NCBI RefSeq assembly: GCF_900996245.1
Contig: NZ_CAAJGK010000036.1
Location: 124,001 to 188,000, forward strand
DNA length: 64,000 nucleotides
Source of the DNA: Paraburkholderia sp. BCC1886
Lineage (GTDB): Bacteria > Pseudomonadota > Gammaproteobacteria > Burkholderiales > Burkholderiaceae
Reading direction: 5' to 3'
Each line of letters begins with the position of its first letter. Position 1 is the first letter of the stretch. The position numbers and the translations under genes are program-made. A model generated the notes under the pieces. It did not search any database and had not been told where the DNA came from. It worked only from the letters and a program-made list of their open reading frames with translations. Below, piece by piece: positions 8,156 to 17,092 of this stretch.

Positions 8156-9576
8156 AACGCTGGCGCGGTCGTTCGTTGACGGTACGCACCACGGCGTCGT
8201 TCGCCGCGATCGCCTGCGTGGTGATCGGCACGCTCGGCGCGTATTTCTATCATTCCGCCGAAAAGTCCCTGCAGCACCGCGCGGACGTGGTGTTGACCGG
8301 ACGCGTCGAGCATTTCAGCCGGATTATCAGCGACCTGTATTCGGTCAGCGAATTGAAGAACCGGCCGCTGCTGTTCGAAACGATGCTCGGCGCGGAGGCG
8401 GACGTGTTGCTGTTCCGGCGTCCCGGCGAGGCGCCGTTCGTCGACGTGAACCCTGGTGGTACGAGCGTGCCTGCGCTGCAAACGGGTGGCGTCGGGCATT
8501 TGCCGACGCTGGCCGATATCCAGCAGACCCGTTTGCCCAACGGCGTGCCGGTGCACTGGGCCATCGCCACTGCCCGCGCGCGGGAAGACGGCGCCGAAGT
8601 CGAGGTGATCGCGGGACACCCGATGACGCAGGAAGTGCAGATGCTGGCCGCGTATCGCAACCGCATTTTGCTGGCCACGCTGATCGGCATGCTCGCGGCA
8701 ACGCTGCTCGCTTACTACGTGTTGCGGCGCGCGTTGCGTCCGGTGCACGAGATCGCCGCACGGGCCGCGCAGATCAGCCCGGCGAGTCTGTCGGTGCGCC
8801 TCGACAGCGAAGCCGCGCCGCAGGAGTTGCAACGGCTCACGCACGCGTTCAATGCGATGCTCGACCGGCTCGCGGACGGGTATCAGCGGCTCTCGCAGTT
8901 TTCCGCCGATCTCGCGCATGAAATCCGTACGCCAGTCGGCGTGTTGATCGGCCAGACTCAGGTCACGCTCGCGCAACCGCGCGAGCCGGACGAGTATCAG
9001 CAACTGCTCGAATCGAACCTGGAAGAATTGAACCGCTTGAGCCATATCGCGGAGAACATCCTGTTTCTCGCGAACGCGGACCATGCGGCGCTTTCCATCG
9101 AACGCGAACCGGTGGAACTGCATGGCGAACTCGTGAAGATCGCCGACTATTTCGAGGGTCTCGCCGACGAGCGCGGCATGCGCTTCAGCGTCGACGCCAA
9201 CGGAATCGTGTCGGCGAATTCGCTGCTATGCCGGCGTGCAATCAACAATCTGGTCGTCAATGCCGTGCGCTATGGCGCGGACGATACGGTGGTGCGATTG
9301 AGCGGGCGGCAGGACGAAGAGGGCGCGACGGTGGTGGTGGAAAACGACGGCGCACCGATTCCGCAGGAGCAGTTGCACCGTCTGTTCGATCGTTTCTATC
9401 GCGGCGACGCGTCGCGCAGCGCGTTTACCGAATCGAGCGGACTGGGGCTCGCTATCGTCACGGCCATCATGCATCTGCACGGCGGCACGGCACGGGTGCT
9501 GTGTCCGGTGCCGGGCGTGGTGCGCTTCGAGTTGCGCTTCCCTGCAAGGCCGGGCGTGCCGGTCGCGATAGGCTAG
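8152..9576 (+). CDS. Heavy-metal-type sensor histidine kinase
   Basis: 474 residues, partner of the upstream regulator. Two membrane helices (about 14-34 and 172-191) bracket a periplasmic sensor loop of about 137 residues; a HAMP segment follows, then the dimerisation box with H256 ([12 protein letters not shown]) and the ATPase domain with N box ([15 protein letters not shown]) and G box ([18 protein letters not shown]). This is the CusS/HprS subfamily layout. The sensor loop has two histidines near G133-H135 but no obvious metal-binding cluster of Cys, His or Met, so the signal may be oxidant or thiol stress rather than metal. ATG 8152 overlaps the regulator stop. Confidence 0.95.
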   Translation: MKRWRGRSLTVRTTASFAAIACVVIGTLGAYFYHSAEKSLQHRADVVLTGRVEHFSRIISDLYSVSELKNRPLLFETMLGAEADVLLFRRPGEAPFVDVNPGGTSVPALQTGGVGHLPTLADIQQTRLPNGVPVHWAIATARAREDGAEVEVIAGHPMTQEVQMLAAYRNRILLATLIGMLAATLLAYYVLRRALRPVHEIAARAAQISPASLSVRLDSEAAPQELQRLTHAFNAMLDRLADGYQRLSQFSADLAHEIRTPVGVLIGQTQVTLAQPREPDEYQQLLESNLEELNRLSHIAENILFLANADHAALSIEREPVELHGELVKIADYFEGLADERGMRFSVDANGIVSANSLLCRRAINNLVVNAVRYGADDTVVRLSGRQDEEGATVVVENDGAPIPQEQLHRLFDRFYRGDASRSAFTESSGLGLAIVTAIMHLHGGTARVLCPVPGVVRFELRFPARPGVPVAIG

Positions 9577-9598
9577 ATCGGATCACCCGGCCGAGGCC

Positions 9599-11077
9599 TC
9601 ATTTGCCCGAGGCATCCGGCGCCGGCAGATTGGCGTAGTGCGCGCGTTTCTCCTCGTACATCAGCAGATCGGCACGCTGCACGCCTGCTTCGAGCCGCTC
9701 GCCGCGCTGGCAGGTCGCCATTCCCATCGAAAAACTCAGCGGCGAGCCCGGATAGAACTGATTGTTCATTTCCACCAGCTGGCGGATCGCCTCGATCATG
9801 GCCGCGCCGCCGCGCTCGTCGGTGTCGGGCATCAGAACAGCGAACTCGTCGCCGCCGATGCGCGCGGCCTGGAACGGCGCTTCCATGGCCTTCGCGAGCA
9901 CCTCGCCGGCGCGCCGCAGCAGCGCGTCGCCGGCGGCGTGACCGAGTTGGTCGTTGACCGGCTTGAGGCCGTTCAGATCGGCCATGATGATGGTGACCGG
10001 CCACGGTCCCTTGCGCTCGAGACGGTTCAGTTCGTCGACGTAGAACGAGCGGTTGCGCAGCTTGGTCAGCACGTCGTGCTTGCCGAGAAACTCCAGGTAC
10101 GCTTCCGCCTTTTTGCGCGCGGTGATGTCGGTGAGCGCCACCAGCACGAGGTCCCAGTTCTTCTCGTGACCGGGCAGCACGGAGAATTGCAGGTGAACGT
10201 GCACCTCGCTGCCGTCGAGCGAATAGTTGATGACTTCGCGTTGCTGGAACAGCTTGCTTTCCCACAGATCGATCAACTGCTCGCGGAAGTGCGCGCGCAT
10301 GTCGTCGCGAAACACGTCGACCAGACGCGCGAGCAAGGTCTTCTTGTCTTTTGCCGCGAACATGTCGAGCGTGTGCTGGTTCACGTCGAGCACGTGAATT
10401 TCCTGCATGCAGCGTTCGACGAACTCGGGATGCACGTCGGTGAACACGCGGAAATCGACGATGCCCGCCGCACGCGCGTCGTCGAGCAGCCGTTTGACCG
10501 CGCTAAAGTCTTCCACCCACAGCGACACCGGCGAGTGTTCGAACAAGCCGCGCACGTATTGCTCGGCCAGCGTCATGCGATGCCGCGCGGCTTCGAGTTC
10601 GGTGATGTCTTCGACGGACACCAGCACGCGGTCCCAGTCGCGCTCATGGCCCGGCAGCACCGCGCCTTTGAGCAGCACGTCGAGCCGCCGGCCGCCAAGC
10701 GTGTAGTTGACGGTCTGGCTGGTGAAATGCGCTTCGCCGGCCCATAGCTGGCAAAGCTCTTCGAGATGGGTCTTCAGCATGTCGTCGCGAAACACCGACT
10801 GAAGATTGCCGGTCAATGCCTCGAAGTCCGCGGCCTCGAACTGCGTGAGGGTTTTCCGATTGACCTTGATGACGCGAATGCTATGCGCGCATTGGGCGAC
10901 GAGTTCGGGATGATCGGCGAAGTGCGCGCGCAGGTCGGTGACGCCGTCGCTGCGCCATGTTTCGAACAGGCTGCGCACGCCGCTGAAATCTTCCAGCCAG
11001 AGCGAGACGGGCGCGAGGTCGAACATCTCGGAGTCGTCGTTGGCGGGCGTGGAGCCGGGCGGGAGAATGTCCAGCAT
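9599..11077 (-). CDS. Tandem-PAS GGDEF protein (probable diguanylate cyclase)
   Basis: 492 residues, no membrane segment. Two PAS-like sensor units are an internal duplication with an exact 160-residue period: APVSLWLEDFS at 22 and SPVSLWVEDFS at 182; LPGHERDWD at 141 and LPGHEKNWD at 301. A C-terminal GGDEF domain (about 330-485) has an intact active motif GGDEF at 408-412 and DLNGLKPVND at 367, so it should make cyclic di-GMP. The product-inhibition site RxxD, normally five residues before GGDEF, is replaced by EAPF, so feedback inhibition is probably absent. It is convergent with the histidine kinase. Confidence 0.93.
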   Translation of the reverse strand: MLDILPPGSTPANDDSEMFDLAPVSLWLEDFSGVRSLFETWRSDGVTDLRAHFADHPELVAQCAHSIRVIKVNRKTLTQFEAADFEALTGNLQSVFRDDMLKTHLEELCQLWAGEAHFTSQTVNYTLGGRRLDVLLKGAVLPGHERDWDRVLVSVEDITELEAARHRMTLAEQYVRGLFEHSPVSLWVEDFSAVKRLLDDARAAGIVDFRVFTDVHPEFVERCMQEIHVLDVNQHTLDMFAAKDKKTLLARLVDVFRDDMRAHFREQLIDLWESKLFQQREVINYSLDGSEVHVHLQFSVLPGHEKNWDLVLVALTDITARKKAEAYLEFLGKHDVLTKLRNRSFYVDELNRLERKGPWPVTIIMADLNGLKPVNDQLGHAAGDALLRRAGEVLAKAMEAPFQAARIGGDEFAVLMPDTDERGGAAMIEAIRQLVEMNNQFYPGSPLSFSMGMATCQRGERLEAGVQRADLLMYEEKRAHYANLPAPDASGK

Positions 11078-11339
11078 GAGGTTCTCGTGGTCGAAAGTCC
11101 GGCTATTCTAGCCGCCTTGGGGGACGGTCGAAAAATCCGTTTGAAATCGAAACGCAAGGTGGTCGTTGCGGGTGGGCCGACCATGAAGTTATCGGCCGTG
11201 GACGCCCGGACTTGAGTCGTACACTGCGCGCGGCACGGCTTACATGCCCGTCAGGCTCAGCAGGGCTGACGGCTTGCAATGACGCTTGATACACTCATCC
11301 GCTGCCATCTCTTCTGCTTACGCCGGAATAATCGACACC

Positions 11340-12278
11340 ATGAACACAAAGCCAACCCTGCTGGTTCTGATTCCTTTGGGCGACAGCCATCTTGCGAGTA
11401 TCGGAGCGGCTTTCGACGTGATCTACGCGCCCGACTCCGCGCAATGCGATGCGGCGATCGGTCAACACGGCGACAAGGTTCGCGCTGTACTCACCAACGG
11501 CACGACCGGTCTGAGCGCCGCCGACATCGACCGGTTGCCGCAACTCGAGTTCGTCAGCGCGCTCGGTGCCGGTTATGAAAACCTCGCGCTGGACCGCGCT
11601 CGCGAGCGCGGCATCGTGCTGGTCAACGGCTCGGGCACCAACGATCATTGCGTGGCCGATCATGCGTTTGCGTTGCTGCTCGCGGTCGTGCGCGACGTCG
11701 TGCAACTCGATCAGGCGACCCGCGCGGGCGTCTGGCGCGATGCGCTGCCGATGGGGCCGAACGTCTCCGGCAAACGGCTGGGCATCATCGGCCTCGGCAA
11801 TATCGGCGAGAAGGTGGCGCGGCGGGGCGAAGGTTTCGATCTGGCGATTGGCTATCACAACCGCAAGCCGCGCGAGGGCTCGCCGCATCGGTATTTCGAC
11901 ACCGTGCTGGGACTCGCGCAATGGAGCGACTTTCTGGTGGTGGCGACACCGGGCGGCGCGGGCACGCGTCATCTGATCGATGCCGCGGTACTCGAGGCGT
12001 TGGGACCGCAGGGCTTCGTGGTGAACGTGTCGCGCGGCAGCGTCGTAGATACCGCTGCACTGGCAGAGGCGCTCACCACGGGCAAGGTGGCCGGCGCGGC
12101 GCTCGATGTCTACGAAGGCGAGCCGAAGCCGCCTCAGGCGCTGCTGGCGCTGCGCAACGTGGTGCTGACGCCGCACGTGGCCGGCCGCTCGCCGGAAGCG
12201 TTCACCGGATCGGTCGATAATTTTCTGGCGAACGCGCAGCGGCATTTCGCGGGTGAGGCGGTGTTGACGCCGATTTGA
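11340..12278 (+). CDS. D-2-hydroxyacid dehydrogenase, NAD(P)-dependent
   Basis: 312 residues. It would reduce a 2-ketoacid such as glyoxylate or hydroxypyruvate. The NAD(P)-binding motif GLGNIGEKVARR is central; catalytic Arg lies in VNVSRGSVVD, Glu in YEGEPKPP and His in LTPHVAGRSPE, the standard triad. The ATG at 11340 gives an N-terminus that matches the family; the frame is open from 11286. The nicotinamide-cofactor loop (YHNRKPREG) has Arg and Lys after the second strand, suggesting NADPH. Its neighbours are unrelated, so the physiological substrate is unknown. Confidence 0.92.
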   Translation: MNTKPTLLVLIPLGDSHLASIGAAFDVIYAPDSAQCDAAIGQHGDKVRAVLTNGTTGLSAADIDRLPQLEFVSALGAGYENLALDRARERGIVLVNGSGTNDHCVADHAFALLLAVVRDVVQLDQATRAGVWRDALPMGPNVSGKRLGIIGLGNIGEKVARRGEGFDLAIGYHNRKPREGSPHRYFDTVLGLAQWSDFLVVATPGGAGTRHLIDAAVLEALGPQGFVVNVSRGSVVDTAALAEALTTGKVAGAALDVYEGEPKPPQALLALRNVVLTPHVAGRSPEAFTGSVDNFLANAQRHFAGEAVLTPI

Positions 12279-12292
12279 AGGGCGATGAATAG

Positions 12293-12328
12293 CGTCGTCT
12301 GGCGCGCCGGTCACGCGCGCCGACGACG
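12293..12328. terminator. GC-rich hairpin between convergent genes
   Basis: CGTCGTC and GGCGCGC pair with GCGCGCC and GACGACG, with one bulged T and a seven-base loop, giving 14 base pairs. It sits between the dehydrogenase stop (12278) and the ribonucleotide reductase stop (12361). There is no T-tract on either side, so it may be a transcript-end stabiliser or a non-canonical terminator. Confidence 0.5.
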
Positions 12329-12360
12329 GGTCACATGCCTTGCTTCTGAGTGCCGGGCGC

Positions 12361-14934
12361 TTATCCGCACGCCCCCACTTCCCCGCACGCGGTGCAAAAA
12401 TCGCAACCGTCCTTGCGAATCACCGCATTCGCGCCGCACGATCCGCACTTTCTGCCGAGCATCGTGTGCAGTCCCTGCGAACCGATGGGTTGCGTCAGCG
12501 CCGCCGGTTCTTCCTCGCCCGGATGTGGACGGATACCGAAGTCCGCCGACAACGGCGTTTCCGCTTTCATCTGACCGCGCGGCAAACGACCGAGCAAGCG
12601 GGAGGGCACCTGATTGCCTTCGGCATCCAGAAAGCCACGCCGATGCAGAATCTGCTGGATCGCAAACGCGAGCGCGGCCACTTCCGAATCGTGCCAGCGC
12701 GGCGTGCGATGACCGTCCAGCCGTTGTACTTCACCGAGCCTCACCTGGCCGCGATCCCACGACACCTTGCGCATGTCCTGCAGATTGCGCGCGACGAATC
12801 CGCCGCGAGCGGCCAGCGACAGCGAACGCATGGTCGCCGTAATCCACTGCTGCGACTCGTCGCGCTGACCGGTCGGAATGAAGAACTCGATAGGACGTTC
12901 GATCGTGACTTCTTCGCCGCCCAGGCGTCCCGTTACTTCGATGAACGAAGCCGCGACGTAAAGCGATTTCTTGCCGGCCTGCGTGAGATATTCGACCTTC
13001 TCGATGATCGCCGGCAACTCGCCTTTCGGACGATGATCGATGGCGATCCGCAGCGGATCGAGATCGATCTCGGCCAGCGTATCTTCCGCGAGCGCCTGCG
13101 CGGGCGGTGGACTGACACTCAGCACCGCGCCGAGCGTTTCGTTCGGGCGATAGGTGGCGAGTCCCTTGAGGCCGCTTTTCCACGCATCGAAGTAAAGGCT
13201 TTCGAAGGCTTCGAACGGATAGTCGGCCGGCACGTTCACCGTCTTCGAGATGGATGTGTCGACGTAGGGCTGCACGGCGGCCATCATGTCCAGGTGATCG
13301 CGCGCGGACATCTGCAACGCGCTCACGAAGTAGTCCGGCAGCGCTTTTACGTCGCCGCCCAGTTCGCGATAGAGACGGTACGCGTAGTCTTCGACCTCGA
13401 ACGATTCGCGGCCGCCGTCGGCCATCACCTTCATACGCGTATAGGTCCACGAGAAGGCAGGCTCGATTCCGTTCGACGCGTTGTCGGCGAACGCGAGGCT
13501 GACCGTGCCGGTCGGCGCGATGGACAGCAGATGGCTGTTGCGAATACCGTCGCGGCGGATCGCCGCCTGAATGTCGTCCGGCAGGCGCGACGCGAAGGTG
13601 CCCGCTTCCAGATAGCGTGTCGCGTCGAATAGCGGAAACGCGCCGCGCTCGCGCGCCAGTTCCACGGACGCGCGATACGCTTCGTCGCGCATCAGTTGCG
13701 CGATCCGCACCGCGAAGTCGCGGCCGGCCTGCGAGTCGTAGCGCAGACCGAGCATCACGAGCGTGTCGCCGAGACCCGTAAAGCCCACGCCGATGCGCCG
13801 CTTCGCGCGCGACTCGTCGTACTGCTGCGGCAGCGGCCACAACGTGACATCGAGTACGTCGTCGAGGAAGCGCACCTGCGTGCGGGTGCGTCGCGCGAGA
13901 CCGTCCCAGTCGAACGACGGCTTGCGGCCTTTTATCTGCGCGAACGGGTCGATTACGAAACGCGTCAGGTTGAGCGGGCCGAGATTGCAGCAGCCGTACG
14001 CGGGCAACGGTTGCTCGCCGCACGGATTGGTCGCGCGGATGGTTTCGACGGCGCGCAGATTGTTGTCGGTGTTCATCCGCGAGATGAAGACGATGCCGGG
14101 TTCCGCGACGTCGTACGTGGAGCGCATGATGCGCTCCCAGATTTCGCGGGCGGGGCGTTCGCTGTACACCCACAGGCCGTCTTCGCGTTGCCGCACGTCG
14201 CCCGCTGCGCGCAGTGCGGGCGACGGTTCGGCGCGATGCACGAGCGGCCAGGGTTGATCTTCTTCCACGGCGCGCATGAAGGCGTCGGTCACGCCCACCG
14301 ACACGTTGAAATTGTTCCAGCGGCCTTTCGAATGCTTGGCCTCGATGAATTCCAGCAGATCCGGATGATCGCAGTCGAGCACGGCCATTTGCGCGCCGCG
14401 TCGTGAGCCGGCGCTTTCGACGGTCCGGCAGGACGCGTCGAACACATCCATATAACTGCACGGTCCCGATGCCGACGAACTGGTGGTGTGAACGCGCGCG
14501 CCCTTGGGCCGGATCGCGGAGAAGTTGTAGCCGACGCCGCCGCCGCGGCGCATGGTTTCGGCCGCTTGCAGCAGCGCGACGTAAATGCCGGGCAGACCCT
14601 GATCGTCGACGCCCTGAATCGCGTCGCCGACCGGTTGCACGAAACAGTTGATCAACGTGGCGGCGATACCGGTGCCGGCCGCGCTCATGATCCGGCCGGC
14701 GCCTAGCGCGCCGTTGCGCAGGTTGTCGGCGAACAGCGCCTGCACGGACTCACGCAGCGCTTCCGGTTCGGCCTGGGCGACGCCGCGGGCCACGCGCTCG
14801 TAGATGTCGTCGACCGATTGTTCGTCGCCTTTCGCGTATTTCTCGAGCAGGACGTCCAGCGCGAATTGCTGGGGAGCGACTAGGGGAACGGGCGACGCCA
14901 AAGCGGCGCGGGTGTCCGGCGTATCTTCTGCCAT
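12361..14934 (-). CDS. nrdJ: Adenosylcobalamin-dependent ribonucleotide reductase (class II)
   Basis: 857 residues; reduces ribonucleotides to deoxyribonucleotides using AdoCbl as radical generator, so it works with or without oxygen. Active-site residues follow the class II pattern: Cys97 (LINCFVQ), the thiyl Cys305 with Asn303 and Glu307 (NPCGE) and Cys316 (YGCCNLG). The C-terminus carries two CxxC pairs (CGSCG and CTACG) expected for re-reduction by thioredoxin. ATG 14934 is preceded by GAGGG; the frame is open for another 104 residues, which are low-complexity Arg/Pro and unlike the family. It depends on B12, which fits with bluB and cobB at the other end of the window. Confidence 0.95.
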   Translation of the reverse strand: MAEDTPDTRAALASPVPLVAPQQFALDVLLEKYAKGDEQSVDDIYERVARGVAQAEPEALRESVQALFADNLRNGALGAGRIMSAAGTGIAATLINCFVQPVGDAIQGVDDQGLPGIYVALLQAAETMRRGGGVGYNFSAIRPKGARVHTTSSSASGPCSYMDVFDASCRTVESAGSRRGAQMAVLDCDHPDLLEFIEAKHSKGRWNNFNVSVGVTDAFMRAVEEDQPWPLVHRAEPSPALRAAGDVRQREDGLWVYSERPAREIWERIMRSTYDVAEPGIVFISRMNTDNNLRAVETIRATNPCGEQPLPAYGCCNLGPLNLTRFVIDPFAQIKGRKPSFDWDGLARRTRTQVRFLDDVLDVTLWPLPQQYDESRAKRRIGVGFTGLGDTLVMLGLRYDSQAGRDFAVRIAQLMRDEAYRASVELARERGAFPLFDATRYLEAGTFASRLPDDIQAAIRRDGIRNSHLLSIAPTGTVSLAFADNASNGIEPAFSWTYTRMKVMADGGRESFEVEDYAYRLYRELGGDVKALPDYFVSALQMSARDHLDMMAAVQPYVDTSISKTVNVPADYPFEAFESLYFDAWKSGLKGLATYRPNETLGAVLSVSPPPAQALAEDTLAEIDLDPLRIAIDHRPKGELPAIIEKVEYLTQAGKKSLYVAASFIEVTGRLGGEEVTIERPIEFFIPTGQRDESQQWITATMRSLSLAARGGFVARNLQDMRKVSWDRGQVRLGEVQRLDGHRTPRWHDSEVAALAFAIQQILHRRGFLDAEGNQVPSRLLGRLPRGQMKAETPLSADFGIRPHPGEEEPAALTQPIGSQGLHTMLGRKCGSCGANAVIRKDGCDFCTACGEVGACG

Positions 14935-15280
14935 GGTGAACCCTCGAACGGTGCCGCGAAGTGCGGCGCGGTGGCTGGGAAGCGGTGCGGCGGCCCGGTA
15001 GCCCGACAGCCTGGCGCGCGCAGTGGCTCGGGCGTGGCCTGGGCGCGCAGGTGTGGCGAGGCGCAACGGGGACCACCTTAACGCACCGGACGAAGGGCTG
15101 CAATCAGGGGGATTCGGTGATGAGCGACGTTTGATCGTCGACGGTTGTCGACTGCGTGCGGAAGGAATGAGGAGTCGGGACAAGCAGGCTGAACCGCTTC
15201 GAAGCGACGCGCCAGGCTCGGCGCGCGCATCGGTAAAACAGGGCAAAACAGGTCGAAACAGGTGATTCGGGGCAGGAAAT
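14935..15280. other. 346-bp gap upstream of the ribonucleotide reductase gene
   Basis: Lies between the DUF3331 stop and the reductase start, both leftward. I looked for a cobalamin riboswitch and for NrdR boxes and found neither in recognisable form. It must hold the reductase ribosome site (GAGGG, just upstream of 14934). Nothing else is clear. Confidence 0.5.
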
Positions 15281-15574
15281 TCAGACTTCGGCGGTCAGCG
15301 CGCCGAGAATTTCGGCGCAGATCATGGCGGAAGCATTCAGAGGGGCGGGCCGTTCGGCCGGTTTGAAGACCGCGTCGCCGCGGCGGATTTTGCGACGGGA
15401 GACTGCGCAGGTTCCGGAGGTATGTGCCGAGCGTCGTCGCCAACGCTGTTCCCCGTAATGACATCGCCCTGGCTCGACCCAGCGAATCACGAGCGTGGTG
15501 TCGGATTGCTCAAGGATCTCGATGCGGACAGGGTGGGTACCGTCAAGGGGGATGGACTCTAAGGTCATCATCAT
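15281..15574 (-). CDS. DUF3331 family protein
   Basis: 97 residues, a small cytoplasmic protein of a family I know almost only from Burkholderia-group genomes. Diagnostic parts are the central VRIEILEQSDTTLVIRW strand pair, the GRCHYGEQRW segment and the basic turn CAVSRRKIRRGDAVFKP. Three consecutive ATG codons mark the start (15574, 15571, 15568), with CGGAG upstream; the first is used. Two or more cysteines in the basic half suggest a metal or nucleic-acid role, but this is not known. It may share a transcript with the downstream reductase gene, although the gap is 346 bases. Confidence 0.8.
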   Translation of the reverse strand: MMMTLESIPLDGTHPVRIEILEQSDTTLVIRWVEPGRCHYGEQRWRRRSAHTSGTCAVSRRKIRRGDAVFKPAERPAPLNASAMICAEILGALTAEV

Positions 15575-15939
15575 CGGCTCCGTAGTGTGGTCTGCCGAAT
15601 GTATGCCCCTGCGCGCCGGATAGCCATTGTGCCACCGTTGAAACACTGTTCTCCGATTAGCAACAATTACGCTTTACTTTCACTCATTGACCAAAGAACG
15701 GGGCTTTGCGGGCTATTTTCAATAGGTACTTGCGATAGCAATGATTTTTGCAACGCAGTGTTGTTCGCAGCGAGACGACGTTGGGCAGAGTGAAACGGGG
15801 GTTTGCAAGACGCGCCGACGCTTCCTTTATGATGTGACGAGACTCGAGCACGACCATGGCGAACGGGCACAGCCAGTTTAGCGGGTTTGTTGTTTTTCGG
15901 TCGGCTCGCGCACATCGTCCAAATACCTTCCGGGTTCTC
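15575..15939. other. 365-bp divergent intergenic region
   Basis: Between the divergent DUF3331 and AI-2E-type permease genes. It has an AT-rich segment near 15660-15750 that probably carries promoters, but no box pair stands out. No RNA gene or repeat seen. Confidence 0.4.
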
Positions 15940-17037
15940 ATGAATTCACGTCCACCTGCTTCATCCGCTTCACCCGCTTCACCCCTGTCGCCGGAATCGT
16001 CGGACCGGCTCAAGAAACAGAAAACGGCGTCGCTCCTGCTCTACGTCGGGCTCGTGTTGCTGGCCCTGTGGGTGGTGCGCGACTTCATTGCCGTGGTGGG
16101 CTGGGCCGGTGTGATCGCGATTGCCTTGTGGCCGCTTCTGCGCAAGGTGGAAGGGCAGCGCTGGTTCACTGGCCGCACGACGCTGATCGCGGTGGTGCTC
16201 ACGCTGGCTATCGCGCTGCTGGTGGTGCTGCCGGTCGGCATCGGCATCGCTCAGGCGCTGGGTGAAGCGCACGACCTGACCGAGTGGTTCAAGACCGTGC
16301 AGGAGAACGGCATTCCCATGCCGGACTTCGTTCAGCGTCTGCCGTTCGGCGTGCAGCAGGTCACGGCCTGGTGGCAAGCCAATCTTGCGCAACCGTTGCG
16401 CGGCTCGGCCGCGATGAAGAGCCTGCATAGCACGACGGTGATGGCGCTCGGCCGGCACTTCGGCGCACGCGCCGTGCATGCAGTGATGGTGTTCGCCTTC
16501 ATGCTGGTCACGCTGTTTGTGATTTTTCAGGCGGGGCCGCGCCTGTCGGCGTCGCTGGTGACCGGCGTGCGGCGCGGTTTCGGCGAGGACGGTGCGCAAC
16601 TGCTCGAACGCATGGCCGCTGCCGTGCGTGGCACGGTGTCGGGTCTGGTGGTGGTGGGACTCGGCGAAGGCGCGCTGATGGGCGTTGCCTATGCGGTTAC
16701 CGGATTGCCGCACGTTGCGCTGCTGGCCGTCATCACCGCGATTGCCGCAATGCTGCCGTTCTGCGCGCCGCTGACTTTCGGGCTCGCCGCTCTGTGGCTG
16801 TTCGCGCAAGGGTCGGTGGCGAGTGCCATCGGGCTGGCGGTGTTCGGCGCGATCGTGGTGTTCGTCGCCGAGCATTTCGTGCGGCCGGTGTTGATCGGCA
16901 ATTCGACGCGACTGCCGTTCCTGCTCGTGCTGTTCGGCATTCTCGGCGGGGCGGAGACGTTCGGGTTGCTCGGGCTCTTTATCGGCCCAGCGCTGATGAC
17001 CGTGTTGATGGTGTTGTGGACCGATCTGGTGCAATAG
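15940..17037 (+). CDS. AI-2E/PerM-family permease
   Basis: 365-residue membrane protein of the AI-2 exporter-like superfamily (former UPF0118). Predicted helices occur at the N-terminus (LLLYVGLVLLALWVV, then two more), a soluble central part follows, and the family-typical C-terminal block of helices closes it (GLVVVGLGEGALMGVAYAV, LLAVITAIAAMLPF, LFGILGGAETFGLLGLFIGPAL). ATG 15940 is chosen; a longer frame from 15856 adds a polar segment. The N-terminus has a Ser/Ala/Pro repeat (SASPASPLSP). Members export AI-2 or act as Na/H antiporters; the role here is open. Confidence 0.9.
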   Translation: MNSRPPASSASPASPLSPESSDRLKKQKTASLLLYVGLVLLALWVVRDFIAVVGWAGVIAIALWPLLRKVEGQRWFTGRTTLIAVVLTLAIALLVVLPVGIGIAQALGEAHDLTEWFKTVQENGIPMPDFVQRLPFGVQQVTAWWQANLAQPLRGSAAMKSLHSTTVMALGRHFGARAVHAVMVFAFMLVTLFVIFQAGPRLSASLVTGVRRGFGEDGAQLLERMAAAVRGTVSGLVVVGLGEGALMGVAYAVTGLPHVALLAVITAIAAMLPFCAPLTFGLAALWLFAQGSVASAIGLAVFGAIVVFVAEHFVRPVLIGNSTRLPFLLVLFGILGGAETFGLLGLFIGPALMTVLMVLWTDLVQ

Positions 17038-17043
17038 TTGCAC

Positions 17044-17085
17044 GCGCAACGCCGCGAGCGCTGCCCGCGCGGCGCGACGTTGCGC
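17044..17085. terminator. GC-rich hairpin between convergent permease and opgC genes
   Basis: GCGCAACG at 17044-17051 pairs with CGTTGCGC at 17078-17085, and CCGCG inside pairs with CGCGG. No T-tract follows. It sits in the 55-base gap between two convergent stops and probably marks transcript ends on both strands. Confidence 0.45.
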
Positions 17086-17092
17086 GATGTTC

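Noticed and set aside
14935..15246. N-terminal extension of the reductase by 104 residues
   Set aside because: The extra residues are Arg/Pro low complexity and a good start with ribosome site exists at 14934.
14935..15280. Cobalamin riboswitch upstream of the class II reductase
   Set aside because: A GCCACTG word occurs on the coding strand, but the B12 box and the other conserved blocks are missing or out of order.
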